Assembly: GCA_029204225.1 (NCBI GenBank) | Contig: CM055095.1 | Span: 64,868,158-64,932,157, forward strand | Reading direction: 5' to 3' | Length of the DNA: 64,000 bases | Source of the DNA: Diphasiastrum complanatum | Taxonomy: Eukaryota; Streptophyta; Lycopodiopsida; Lycopodiales; Lycopodiaceae | Part shown: positions 23,501 through 37,100 of the stretch, one piece after another | How positions within the stretch are numbered: the stretch's first letter is position 1 | How the letters are laid out: each line of letters begins with the position of its first letter | Notes under the pieces: generated by a model | Databases searched by the model: none | What the model was told of the DNA's origin: nothing | Seen by the model: only the letters and a program-made list of their open reading frames with translations | Translations under genes and position numbers: made by a program

Positions 23501-26500
23501 ATCGTGTAGAATCGAAATTTTTTTTTTTTTTTTGAAATTTTTTTGTGCAATATGGGTATCAGATGAAAGCTCTGATCGAGGGGAGTATGATTGTGTAGTT
23601 TGCCGACTGTTTCAGGTGCAGGATGGTCCCTTTACGCTAAAGCTGCATCCCATATAAAAAAAAGTGAACACATTGGGGCATTCCTAGTGAACATAGCAGG
23701 AATCTCCCTTTCTCTGATTCTCCCTCTCTCTATCTCTCTCTGATCACGATTCACAACAAACGGAACTAAAACCATGCTGAACAAAAACCTAGCTGAATCA
23801 TTCTGAACTTTAGCCTTAAATGAAACAATTTTTGACAAAACAACCATACTTACTCTCTCTCTCTCTCTCTCTCTCTAACCATAAATCATAAACCATAAAA
23901 CCGAAGTTACTGAACGAAAACCACAAAGAACAATACTGAATCACGACAATGCTGTGAATAGGATCATCATAATATATAATATCGGGCCACATGGCACCAA
24001 AAAGGGGTACAATGATGTTCCATGAACGTAATGAAAACTATATAACTAAGGCTCGTCAGAGTCATGGTAGGATAAATCATCCGAATCTGTGGACTGCAGA
24101 TCCCATGGGTCCGCAGATGAATCGGAACTGGAGGGAGCCATATGTCGTGGTGTGGCCCTGGCTCTGCTGCGTGCTCTGGATCCCTGCTGCGTGCCCTGGC
24201 TCTGGACCACCCCCCTCTCCCTGCCTCTACCTCTGCCTCTGCCTCTGCCTCTGCCTCTCTCCCCTCCTCTGGCCCCCATCTGGCTGCCCCCAGCCCTGTG
24301 TCTACTCCGTCGTGCCTGTGTGTCAGGTGGCCGTAACCCTACGCCCTGGGATGGCCCTACCCACTGTGATGATGTCTGGCCGACGACTGCCTGTGATGCT
24401 CCACTCCTGTCTACAAAAAGAGTACTCAGCCCCCCCCTCCTAGAACCTCTAGGTCTCCCCCTAGGCCTACGTGCAGGAATGGCTGGCTCCTCCTCTGTCT
24501 CTGCATCAGGGTCCACTAGCAGGTCAGCCAGGTCATCCCCCTGTGCCTCCGCCCACATCTCCTCGTCCTCCTCTGTATCTCCCTCAACCCACTCCTCCTC
24601 CTCCACATAGTGTGCCCCGAGCATCTCTCCACCCTCCGAGACCTTGTCATCTCCCTCCTCAGCCTCTGCCTCTCTATCCTCCTCTGCCGCCGTAAAGCCC
24701 GTGCGTCAGCCTGTGCCTGTCTGTAGAGCTCTCTATGGATCTCATCATCCATCTCCTCCTGTGTGGGTGGTGCCCGAGGAGCAGCAGCTATCGAATCCAC
24801 CAAGCAAGTGTCGGGGTCCACCTGCAACCAAAAACAATACATTGTTGTTAGGCAGGTATTGTGCAACTCACTGCATATTTTGAAAGTAAATCAATTCACC
24901 AAAGCATACCAAGAAAAAAGGGGTGATGATGTGACTCACCTCGAGCATGTGACCCTCTCCTCGTGTGCGCCTCAGCATATGGTCGTTGGTGTTCACAAAC
25001 ACCAACCGCCTACACTGCTCGATGGACAACCTGTTCCTCTTCTGCGTGTGATACAAGGCCCAGGTGCTCCAATTCCGCTCACAAGCTCCTGCAGAACAGT
25101 CTGTGCAAGGACTCTCTCAGCCAATCGCCTCAGGTCACCTGTGTTGCGCCCGTGGATGCACCACCATGTAACGGGCCTCAGCTGATCCTCCCTCCGCCGA
25201 CTCTGCTCTCCATCGAAAGGAAACTGGAAGCGCTCAAATGCGAGCAGCTGTCTTGCAATGTTGGCCAGCATCGGACCTATTGGCAAAAGGAAAAACATGG
25301 CACATGTAAGACCCCTCAAATTCAGACACTACCAATGAGTACAATACTGCAGTAACATTGCTACCAAATGATTTCTCACACGTACTTGGTCCGGGCCATA
25401 CGCGCTCCGTGTACTCCACCCATCCCCGGTGCAGCTCCGGATCGTCCCTCTCTCGTGTAGAGCACCACAAGGGGTGTAACATGTGGGCTACGGCGTGGAT
25501 GGGTCGGTGGAAGTAGTCCCATCTGGCCTCCCAGATGCGTGAGATCTCGCGCCTCCTGCAGCAGACAAATTACAACAATCACTAAACCATAGCATAAAAG
25601 AAACGCATCAGACTCGAGTGAGAAACAACAAACTAGACACTGAAGAGTCATACCTATGCTCGTCCAAGGCTGACAACAGAATCCCCTCGCCGATGCGCTC
25701 CATGAACTCGTAAATGAGACCGAGGGTGCACCCCTCACGGTCTACCAGACGCAGCACTCTGTAAATGGGTAGTAGGATCCCACTAATCTCCTCAGCAGCT
25801 CTCCAGAACTCGTCGCCGTACACAGTGGACTGGAAAAATGCCGAATGGGGGAGGTCTGTAAAGTCCCGGAAGGCCACGCTGGAAACCATCCGCCGCAATG
25901 CATCCTTCACCACCACCAATCGCTCTAGCACCAAGAAGTAAAACGCAAAGCGTGTGGGTGCGGGCTTCTTCAGGTTTAGGGTGGAGAAGGTGCGGAATAG
26001 GGCCAACACACGCCTCTTCCTGGTGACAAAAGTGACCAGGCGCATGGCCGTAGAAGTGATCTGCAACACAAACACCCAGTAAAAAAGTTTAGACGGTAGT
26101 TGAGACGTGGTTAGCAGCGTCGAAGGAAGAAAGCATAGCAAATAGAACAAACTATACCTCTCTGATCCATGGAAGCGCACATAGGTCATGGATGAGCAAG
26201 TCTATGCAATGTGCAGCACAGGGTGTCCACACAATGCTGGGGTGCTCCCTCATCATAATCTCGCCCATCTGCTTGCAGTTCGAGGCGTTGTTGGTGACAA
26301 CCTGAACCACGTGCTCATCTCTGATGTCAGCAATAACATCTCTAATGACCTCCCATATGAAATCGGCTGTGATGGCGTCACCACCTCGAGTGGCATCCAC
26401 GCCACGTAGGAATACTGTGCCAAGCGGGCAAGAAACCAAGACATTGATGACGGATCGCCGACGAATGTCGGTCCATCCATCGCTCAGTATCGTGCATCCA

Positions 26501-29500
26501 TACCTGTCGCAAAACACCCATTAGCTACATGCAAAAATTACGGCACCAGTAAATCCTAAACACATGCAAAGAGATTACAAAGACAAGTTACTTACTGCTG
26601 CCAAGCTGAGCGAATGGAACTCAACTCCCGCGTGATGGTCTCCTTTTCCTGACAAAGCAACCTGCCTCGTAGTGCCTCTCGCCTGGGAGGTGTCCATGTA
26701 GCATCCACGGCGGCCATCTGTGCACAGAACTCCCTGAACACCCAAGTGTCAGCAACAGCAAAGGCAATGCCGCACTCGTAAAAGAACTGGCCACACAGTC
26801 GAGTGCAACGGGCCTGCTGCTCTCTCTGCCAGCCGCATCGATCAAGGGTCTGCTGCCTGGGCCTAACCCCTCTCTGCTGTGTATATGGTGCTCGTGGTCT
26901 GGCATGCCCAACGGATGGCTGATCTGTGGGTGTGTCACTCTCTCTGGCAACATCTGCCGAAGCATGTGGTGCATCTGCTGCCGAGGAGGAGGGTCGAGAA
27001 GCACCCGCTGCTGCTGAACCAACATGCTCATCTGATGGTCCTGCTGCTGCTGTGGATGGAACTGAAGGTGCTCTACTGGGCCTTGCACTTGAACCATGCT
27101 CTGCCCGTGCTGTACTGGGCCCTGCAGCTGTACCATGCTCTGCCCGTGATGTACTGGGCCCTGCACCTTGTACCATGCCCAACCCATGATGTACTACGCC
27201 CTGCAGCTATACCATGCCCTGCCCGTGATGTACTAGGCCCAATATCCATGGTAGGCCCTGCCTGTCTGCCTGTGAGCCCTCCTGCATGCCTACCTGTAGC
27301 TGCTCCTGCTGTCTGTCCCTGTCTAGAACCCTGTGATGCAGTACCGGGCCCGTACATGGTAGACAACCTCTGCAGATCCTCATCAGAAATCCTGGGGCAA
27401 TCAGATATGCCCAATGTCCGCCCATCTGGCCCTCTGACCCGCAGCAAGTGAGCCCTAACCCTGGTGAGTGATCCCATGAAGTGACCACCGCAATGCAAGC
27501 ATCTCCATCTGCGGGTGCCTGAGCCATGGTGTGTGCCCACATCCCCGTCGGTAAGCTCAACCTCGGCCCAAAGGCCTCGGTCCCGCACTGGCATCGTATC
27601 AACACGACCCTAAACCTGCAAACAACAAATAATCAGGCAAACGTTCAGTAGAAAAAAAAATACATTGCATTGAACAACATTACCGAGCTCAAATAGAGCT
27701 CAAAATACCAGAGCATACATCAGAACGATTCCAGTTCACACATTATATCAAGTGCCAAAGAAGAACATGAGATTAGGGCGTGGAATAGAATAATTTCTGT
27801 ATGAGGGATAACAGGCGACTGACGTTAGCGTCGGAGTCCGTGCAGGCATAAAGGAGTGCAGTGTGGGCCTAAACCGCGCCCCTAGCAGATGTTTGCACGA
27901 TGGTCCACGTCTAAACCCTAAAAAGTATGGAATCAGGGCATGAAAATTGAAATTTGTGATACGAACGTAGACGGGCGGAATGGAGGTCATAGGAGTCTGT
28001 GCAAGCATGTGGAAATGCATTCTAGGCTCAGACATCACCTCACTCGGTTTCCAACAAGCCATTCTGTGGAAATGGCCAAAATACACAAGCATTTGGAATG
28101 TGGTGTTCAAATCTCGCTAGGCGTGTCGTGACGGCTGAAACTGATGCTGTAAAAATCACTGTGAGCGTGAAGAAAGGTGGTCTAGAGCCAGACTACGCTC
28201 GATTTGGTTGCCTACAGCTCAATGTCAACAATTGCAAAAAATCAAGCCTACACTTACCAAATATCGAAATTTGGTCGTTTCGCTCTCCACGAAGCTCAGA
28301 CCCACCCGACACCGTGCACACCAACTCTGTATCGTCGAGTAGATGCCTGCCAAGTATTCACTTGCGAAGATTGGACGCCCACGGCTCTCAGAAAAAAAAT
28401 TTGCCTCCTCCACTACTGGCGCGGTTCTGTGCGCGAGGAGGAGGCCGAAAATCGGGTTTTTGTTTTTTTTTTTTTTTTGCGATTATGTCCACGATTCGCT
28501 GCAGCGAATCGCGATTCCCGAATCGCGAAGCTGGCGAATCGCGATTCCCGAATCGCGAAGCTGGCGAATCGCGATTCGCTGCAACTATGGTACCATCCAT
28601 AATCACATTCTATCCCATTTTAAATAATTGAGATTGAATACAAACTAGATCATAATGGTTGTAAGCTACAGACTCCAGAATGCTCGATATATCGACAATC
28701 AAATTTCTTGTAACTAATATTAAAAATTATGTCTAAACATCGAATATATCTTTCTGTTCCAACAAAGTTTTCAACCTCGACTTCCACAAAAAATAATTCT
28801 CTCCATTCGACCTCTGAACCATATGGTACTCCATAACTTTTAACATTCTAACTCAAAGAGTTTCAATCTTTTGCTTTAGTAAGAAGCTTTGAGTTGATAT
28901 AGATATTCGTAATCATGAAGCGAATGTGAAGCCAATTCCCAAGAAGGATAATAAGGATGTATCCAATCATGTTGACAAAAAAGAAAAAAGAAGGTATTGG
29001 ACTCCTTGAAATCTATCGAATTGAAACCAGACGCAACGTCATCATCCCAGATGACTGGAAGTCCAAATCTTACAAGTCAGGCTAAGATCAACCTATTGAA
29101 GGAAGAATCATGTCGAATGTCAGTTTACGAGATGCCAAAAACCTTCCAAGATTATACCTTAGACGACATGGTAATTATGCTGTCGAAGGCACAAAGAGAG
29201 CCGGATAAGGATCAGGTAACAAAAGATCAAGTCTTTGAAGGACCTGCACGGACACAACCGATGAATCTAGCAGAGCTAGGCGAAGAGGAGAATATTGTTT
29301 ATGTGAGACAACAATTGACACCCATTGAGTTCACGAGGCTACGTGCTCTATTGGTGGAATACAATGACTGTTTTGCATGGACATACAAGGATTTGAAGGG
29401 TATACCACCAACCATAGTCCAACACACCCTTGGTGGATGGAGTAGTCCCCAAGGTGAGCCGATATTATCGTTGCAATCCTATCTGTACAGAACTGATCAA

Positions 29501-32500
29501 ACAGGAGTTGTAGAAGCTGCTCGACACCAATTTCATTTATGAAATCGAGCGTACAGAATGGGTATCACCAATAGTCATAGTACCCAAAGAACGGCAAAAT
29601 GTGAATCTGGGTAAATCAAAAAGCGTTAATAAATGCGATTACAAAGAATGATCATTTTCCCTTACCTTTCACAAAAAGTGTTCTGGATTGAGTAGCAAGA
29701 GCAGAAGCTTACAGTTTTTTGGACGGCTTTAGCGGCTACAATCAAGTGAAGGTAGTGCCAGAAGATCAACATAAGACAACATTCGCTACTGAATGAGAAA
29801 CTTATGCCAGCCAATCTTACAACCGCCCAATTGGACGATAGAGTTCCATGTGCATGCAGATGCCTCAAAGTATGCAGTTGGAGCCAGGAGAATGCAAAAA
29901 GAACGTTTCGGTCCGATTTGTCAGCCGACAGCTCAGTGAATCAAAAATGAACTACTCAACCACAGAGCAAAAGCACTGGCCATGATCTATGCGGTCAAGA
30001 AGTTTAGACACTATTTGATGGCCACACACTTTGCATTTATAGGGACCATCAATCCTTGCTATATCTAGTAAATAAAACTTGCAACACAGGACGAATCACT
30101 CAATGGTTGCTTCTATTGTTGGAGTTTGATTTTCGGATAGTGGTACGCAAGGGAAAGCAACAGTACATGGTAGATCATGTGTCATGAATCAAAGGGAAGG
30201 AAACTACAACACAACCTGATGATGAGTTATCAGATGTTGCCTTATTCTATATTTATACAGTACCTGAATGGGTCGTTGATATAGTTGAATATCTAATGCG
30301 GGACCAACCAGATAGATCCCTACCAAAGGCGAAACAACAAAAATTAATATTTAAAGCTAGAGCTTACCAGCTGATTGTTGGCCAACTCTATCGACGAGGA
30401 TCAAATAGTATCCTCCAAAGATGTGTTCTTTCACATGAAACCACCCAAATCATATCGCTATCACAAGAAGACATGGGTGGCGGTCATTTTGCATGACATT
30501 ATAGTTTGCAAGATCTTGTTATTAGAATGCTGGTGGCTGACAATTCACAAGGACACAGAAGAATACTTAAGAAAATGTGATGTCTGCCACGAGCTAGAAG
30601 ACCAAGAAGACTGAACTATGATCTAATACATCCAGTTCTAGCTCAAGTACCATTTGAAAAGATTGCACTACATCATTCCCATCCATCCAATGACAAGAAG
30701 TTCACAAGCTCGATATATTATCGTGGCTACGAATTATCTCACCAAGTGGGTAGAAGCCAAGGCAAAGCAAACTCCTAATGGAAGGGCTACTGCCAAATTT
30801 CTATACAAAAATATCATTGTGCGCTTCGGATGCCCGGTGGAGATAGTTAGTGATCGTAGAAGTCATTTTGTCAACGAGACCGTCAAGGTCCTATTGGATT
30901 AATTTTTCGTGATCCATCGATTCTGCACGCTATATTATCCTCGTGGTAATGGGCAGGCAGAATCATCCAACAAGATCTTGTGTAGCATTATCACGAAATT
31001 AGTTGAAGCTAGCAGATCTGATTGAAAACACAAACTACATGCTGCTCTGTGGGCATTTAGGACAACATATAAGGAAAGCGCTGATCAAATGCCATTTCAA
31101 CTGGTTTATGGTCCCGATGCCATAATTTCTGCAAAGGTTTCGGTGTCATCATTGAGGGTTCCCAACACACAACATCTTGATGAGTCCAAATCTCTGCAAT
31201 TGCGCCATGAACCTTTACATAAACTTTGCAAGACATGCCTACTGGCTGTACATGCACTAGCAGCTGAGAAAGCACGTCGTAAGGCATGGCAAACTTTCCA
31301 CAGTTCAGTTTCATACCAAATTTTGCAGGGACCTTCTTCACAGTATTCTAAGACCCCAGAGAAGTCGGCGAGAGTTCAGTAGCTGATTTGACCACCCTAC
31401 GAGAGTTCTAAAGGTCATGCGAGGGTGAACACTCGCAGGGAGGAGACTCTCGCCCACCAACTTGTTCATTTTTTCTGATTCCTTCACAAGTAACTCTCGT
31501 TGTGAGTCCATCTGGGTCAGATCTAACTATCGTGAGTCCTGTCCTGCAAGAGTTCTTATGAAAATATGGTAGTTGATCCATCAATTTAAGTGATTTTTGC
31601 CTCTGTTTTTGCTATTTTCTCTCTCGATCTTCAAATTTGATCTGCAATTTCAGAGGCTAATTGTTGCCAGATGGTGCTCTTCTATCTTTTCAATCCTATC
31701 TGAACCTGGATCCTACTTGGATCTTGTCGGATCTTGCTGTGATGACCATTGTAGCGTAAGATCTGATTTGTGAGTGATCCTCATGTCATCATCAAGATTG
31801 ATGTAAGTTATTGAGGTGGCCAGTACTTGAGTAGTCGACTACCATTGATGGGTGTATCAAATGGTGTCCCATTTTAGTGTTCAAGTTTCACGACTCCATG
31901 GTTGAGAATCTCCTTGATGCGGTACGGGCCTTCGTCTATGAACTTCAATTTTCCCTTAATCGGCTTGGTTTTATACATTAGGACCAGATCTCCAGAACGA
32001 AAATCCTTCTTGTGTAACCGACTGATTCTTTCTCCTCTCTTTTTTCTTCTTCCACTTTAAAAAAGAAAAGAAAAGTTGGAACACCAGTGTCATTGAGCGA
32101 ACCTTGAAGCAATTCACCAACCGGCTACTTTGCAACATTCTAGTGCTGAGCTATGGAGACCACCAATGCAGGATTATCTAAACTAAAAAAGTTCCCTAAT
32201 GAAACAATCCGAGACTACACCTATCGGATCATCCAATTAGTGAAGGATTGTAATCCACCGATTCTTGAACGGATCGTCATGGCAAAATACTATGCTGGAC
32301 TGCCCAAAAGGATCAGATCTGGTATGGCAGAATTAGCATCCTATGCGTCACCTGTACAACTCTATAAGGATGCTGCCATGATGGAAATCTCACAAGGGAT
32401 GAGGGATTTTCCCTATCGCTCTGATGAATCATCAGATGGAGAATCAGAGGAACAAAGGTCAGCAACGAGTGATGATCCAACAAGAATGGAATCATGTACA

Positions 32501-34049
32501 AGGCAGCTACGTGGAGCAGAGTCAAGCATATCAAGAGCAGCGGAAGACCAAGAACCTTGCACTTCAAGTTCAGGCCGTCCTCAAGCTGATGCTCGCATGG
32601 TCAATTTTCTTGAGAAGGACGAATGTACATATTGTTTTGGAAATCATCCGAGTGCAAGATGTCCAATCAAGAATCCTCGACATGATGGACCAAAGGTGGA
32701 GCAGAAGGCCCGACAACCAGATCTAGCGGTTCAACAGTCAGAAGCATAATCAAGCCCACAAGGAGCTCATCTGAAGGATGGATGTCAGATAAACCTATCT
32801 AAATCACGAATTTCTTCAACAAACAGTGGCAAGGTAGAAGTTTTGGTTATATCCTCTTGCATGTCACCGAACTCCATGGAGGACCATAACAGCCTACCAG
32901 TCTATTTTGTGGAGGATCCTAAGGGAAATGTATTACCAGTGTATGCCTATCAACTTACAAGCAAGATTCAACCAAAGTCTAAATGTTCCACAATTCAACA
33001 GACCCCCAAACCAACGCCAATTTGAAGTATATCCATTCTTCAAAGGCCAAATCCAGGGAATCCAAGCCCAAATAAGCCTCCACTACAGCAAGCACCAGTG
33101 CTACAATGACAAAGCCTTGTCCTCAATTTATGATATTGACTGTTGAGGAAAGTCGTCAGGTTATGGCATACTTCGAATACCTGAACAGACAAGAGCATCA
33201 AGCAAGCACGTCATATCCACATTACAAATTGGGGGAATCTATGACATTGGGACCAGTTGCGCCAATCTATGAGGATCCAGTTTTATCTTGGGATACTATG
33301 ATAGAATGCCTCAACTACCCAATTGTTGATGAACAAGGTTATCCGGAATGGCCACCAGACCCTTATGGGTATTATTGAAAATCTGGCAAGTCCAGGTTTT
33401 TGCTGATCAACAACCAATAAAGCTTCAGGTTTTACGTCAGCGAATTTTATCCACGCTTTTCCTGAAGCACCCATGTCCCTGCAATAAAAGAACCGACAAC
33501 AGTGCCCCTTCACGACAGTTGCAGCCTAGTGCCGAGGGACTGACACTACTTTGGGCCGTGGACCCTGTTGTGGGTATTTCCTGCACAATAATAAACAAGT
33601 GGGTCCCACCACTTAAAATACTGTTGGCCAGCCTTACCTAGTGGGCCCCGCCACAGTACATTGTAAGTAGGGTATTAAGTGCGAGGGCACTGGCATCCTG
33701 CGCGTGTAAGCCCAACCCAATGACCACAAGTAGCAATTTGTAATTCCTACGAATAAGAGACTAGGGGCTTAAAACTCTAAAATGACATTAGAGGTCGTAA
33801 GTCAAGTTGCAAATAAAAAAGCTAAAAGGGCCCAACTTAAAACTCACATGAATCATGTGAGTGCCCTTGTGCTTTCTTAGCACCAATAGATTTAAGTTGT
33901 GTTTATTTTAAAGGATTGGATTAGAATCCTTACCCCAATGAAGTGGCCAATGAGAGTGAAGGAGGCTCACCTCTAACATCTATAAGAGGGAGCCATTTCC
34001 TTTGTATTGTATCATCTTCCATTCTCATTCTAATAAAACTCTCTTGGTT

Positions 34050-34109
<60 letters not shown>

Positions 34110-37100
34110 CTCTCTCCCTACGTTGGGATAGAATAGCTTTGGGTAGGTGCTCGAGCCCCCAAAGCCTTTCTCAACCTAGGCGTTCTCTCTCTCCCTCTCT
34201 CCACTCTCTTTCTTCTCTCTCCCTCTCTTGCTATGCAGGTGAAGGCGAGGTTGCCGCTCCGAGAGACGGACCCCTATGCTACATCGACGACACAACATGG
34301 ATACCTTGTAGGATATGACACACGTTCATCATACTACAAGATCTATCTGTCGGAGACTAATCAAATTAAAACCGTCAGAGATGTGAAGTTCGATGAAACA
34401 AGAACGATGGCCAATGAAGATCCAGTTAGCTACGAAATTCTTGGGAAGCAATACTATAAACTACCTACATCGACAGAGGGAGCGAATCCTGACCATAGGG
34501 AAGAAGACGTTCAAATTTCAGACGGACCGAGTGACAGTTCAGATGACGAATAGCTTGACGTGCAGCTTGTACCCAGAACACCTGCGATGCACGATAACTC
34601 TTTTGTCAACAGAAGGGACAAAGGCAAAGCAATTGCCACACCTGCACCACCTCCAAGGAGATCCAGCAGGGAGAGAAGACAACCTGTCAGGTATACACCA
34701 GACAGTTCAACTTCAACTCAAGAAGAATTCTATATATTCGGTGGTGAACCCCAGACATACGAAGAGGCTGTCAACAGCCCAGAGAAAGAAAATTGGATTA
34801 AGGCCATGGAAGACGAAACGATCTCCATGAAACAGAATGATGTGAATGGCAATGTATCAAAATACAAAGCGGGACAAAGGACTATGGTCTTTGTTTTTCT
34901 CAAGATGTAGGATTTCACATGAAATCCTACATCGATGCAAGCTAGGCATCTATAAGAGACGACTCCAAGAGCGTTTTAGGAGGCTGCACCATAGCAACAA
35001 ATGTCGCCGTTCTCTAGAAAAACAGACAATCACAATCACAAGCAGAATACGTTGCGGCAGCCAAGATGACCAATGAGCTTACATGGCTCATACAGTTCCT
35101 CGACGGACTAGGAGAGAACATTGATGAGCCGCTGACCATGCATATGAATAACACATCCGCATACACCTGACAAAGGATCCCAAGTTTCATTCCAGAACGA
35201 AACACATTGCTATCAAGTATCATATGATAAGGGATCTAGTTGAAAAAGGGAAGTTGATAAGCAAATCTATGTTGTCTTCAAACTAGTTGTGAGGAGGAGT
35301 GTTAAAATTACACAAGCTAGTTTGTAATTTCTAGTTGTAAATTGCATTGAGGCCATGTTGTGGGATGTCACACGTGCCAAAAGCATAGGATACATTTTTC
35401 TAAGCCAAATCCCTAACCTAGCTTTGGAATGGTACCTTTTGAATGAGGCCAAAATGTGCATAGATAGGCTAGAGAGATTCTAGGAGCTAAAAATAGCAAT
35501 TTCTACATTGTTTTGGATCTCAAAATCTCAACCCCCAATTAGGGTATATTATGACCTAATAGGTTAAACATTAGGGTTAGGTCTTGGATGGATCAGAGAA
35601 AGCTCTAAATGCTCAGATATAAGGCAATCATGTATAAATATGTGATGGATTTCACATCCAATTCTGAGTAAAATCGAGATCTTCCTTCATGACTAGTTTT
35701 TGTCTATCACTTGAATGATAATTGCTATGGATTTTTGTAATTATTAGATGAGTTTGAAGGTACTGGTACAGTACATAGACAACAACAGGCCGTACTTTCA
35801 CACGTGTGAGCCTCTTTGCATGATTTTGGAGCTAATTTGTGGAGTTCAAGCCAAGTTAACCTAGAAATCAATGTATTGATTTATGTTCTAGCTATAGGAT
35901 CTCAATTGGATCTTAATTAGGTGATTTCTCCATCATTTCTAGGATCTATTGGAGTTATTTTGCTGCATTTTCAACAAAGATGAGCCTTTTACTTTTTTTG
36001 GGAATAAGAAAGATAGATCTAACCTTAAATGTTTCTATTGTGGAGTCAAAGGACATTTTGCTAGTGAATGTTTGAAGAAGCACAATGATGAAGGTAGCAA
36101 GCAAATCAACTTTACTAATAATGATGAGGATCTAGTTGTTTGTGATTCTCTTCTGGTGTATTCTTCAAGTCCAATATCAAGTGAAGGTGACAACAAGTGG
36201 TGTCACATATCTCCATAAAGAGATTAGATCATCTATCTCTCTTCCACTCTTTTTCACTACAAATCTTGATGTATGTTGGGTTAGTGTAGGAAGGGGTAGT
36301 GTTGAGGTGGTAGTGTTAGAGGGAAAAGTAGGAAGCAACTAATAGTAGCATCTTGGCTTAGTTAGGCACCTATCCAGTGAACTAACCCTCTTTGACAGGC
36401 GGAAGGGCTGCTCACCGACTATATCTACACACCCTACAGCCAACTATTATAACTTTATGTACTTGTCAAACCACTAATGGTGCTCTGTATTTATACATAG
36501 AATTAGAGTGCTGAAAAGAATGTGTTGAATTTGATGTTGAAGCTAAAGTTGTTTAGATGCTTGTATTTTGAGCAATCAAATCAATCAGACAAGTACAAAT
36601 TATAACAAACTCAGCATCAACAATCTTCGTCATCTCAGTATTGTCTTATCAATTTTCATATTGATGTAAGAAGTCCGCGCAACATCTAAATGCTTTGTAT
36701 CATTGTGTACAACAGTTTGTTATTTTGAATGATGATATTATTCAGAGTTCATTCTAAAATACTGTAATGCATGAATGTTGCTTGTCAATCTCTCTATCTT
36801 TTATTTTGCATCGTCTCTGATAACAATTCTTGATACTAGCTCCACTAGTTGTTTCGAACAAGTTCAAGAGTTAGCTCTATACGATCCTATATTTTTTTTA
36901 TTATAGGTCTGTATCATAATTCATATTCAAAGTTACTAACTAACTATTTGCTTTAACCAGTTACCTATCGGAACTACCATAGCTATCTATGATGCCTCAA
37001 CCAGTTCATAAGAGTAGGATAAATTGATAAGCCTAATTACATTGTTAGTACAAATGAGTTTGCAAAAATTTTATATTGATACATAATCAATAGGTAGTTT

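Noticed and set aside
24046-27451. Several long plus-strand ORFs in the GC-rich block
   Set aside because: They are antisense to the hAT transposase exons, rich in Pro, Ser and Cys from GC bias, and have no domains.
33943-34131. 62-aa ORF with Ser-Leu repeat
   Set aside because: Translation of the TC microsatellite within an LTR-like region.
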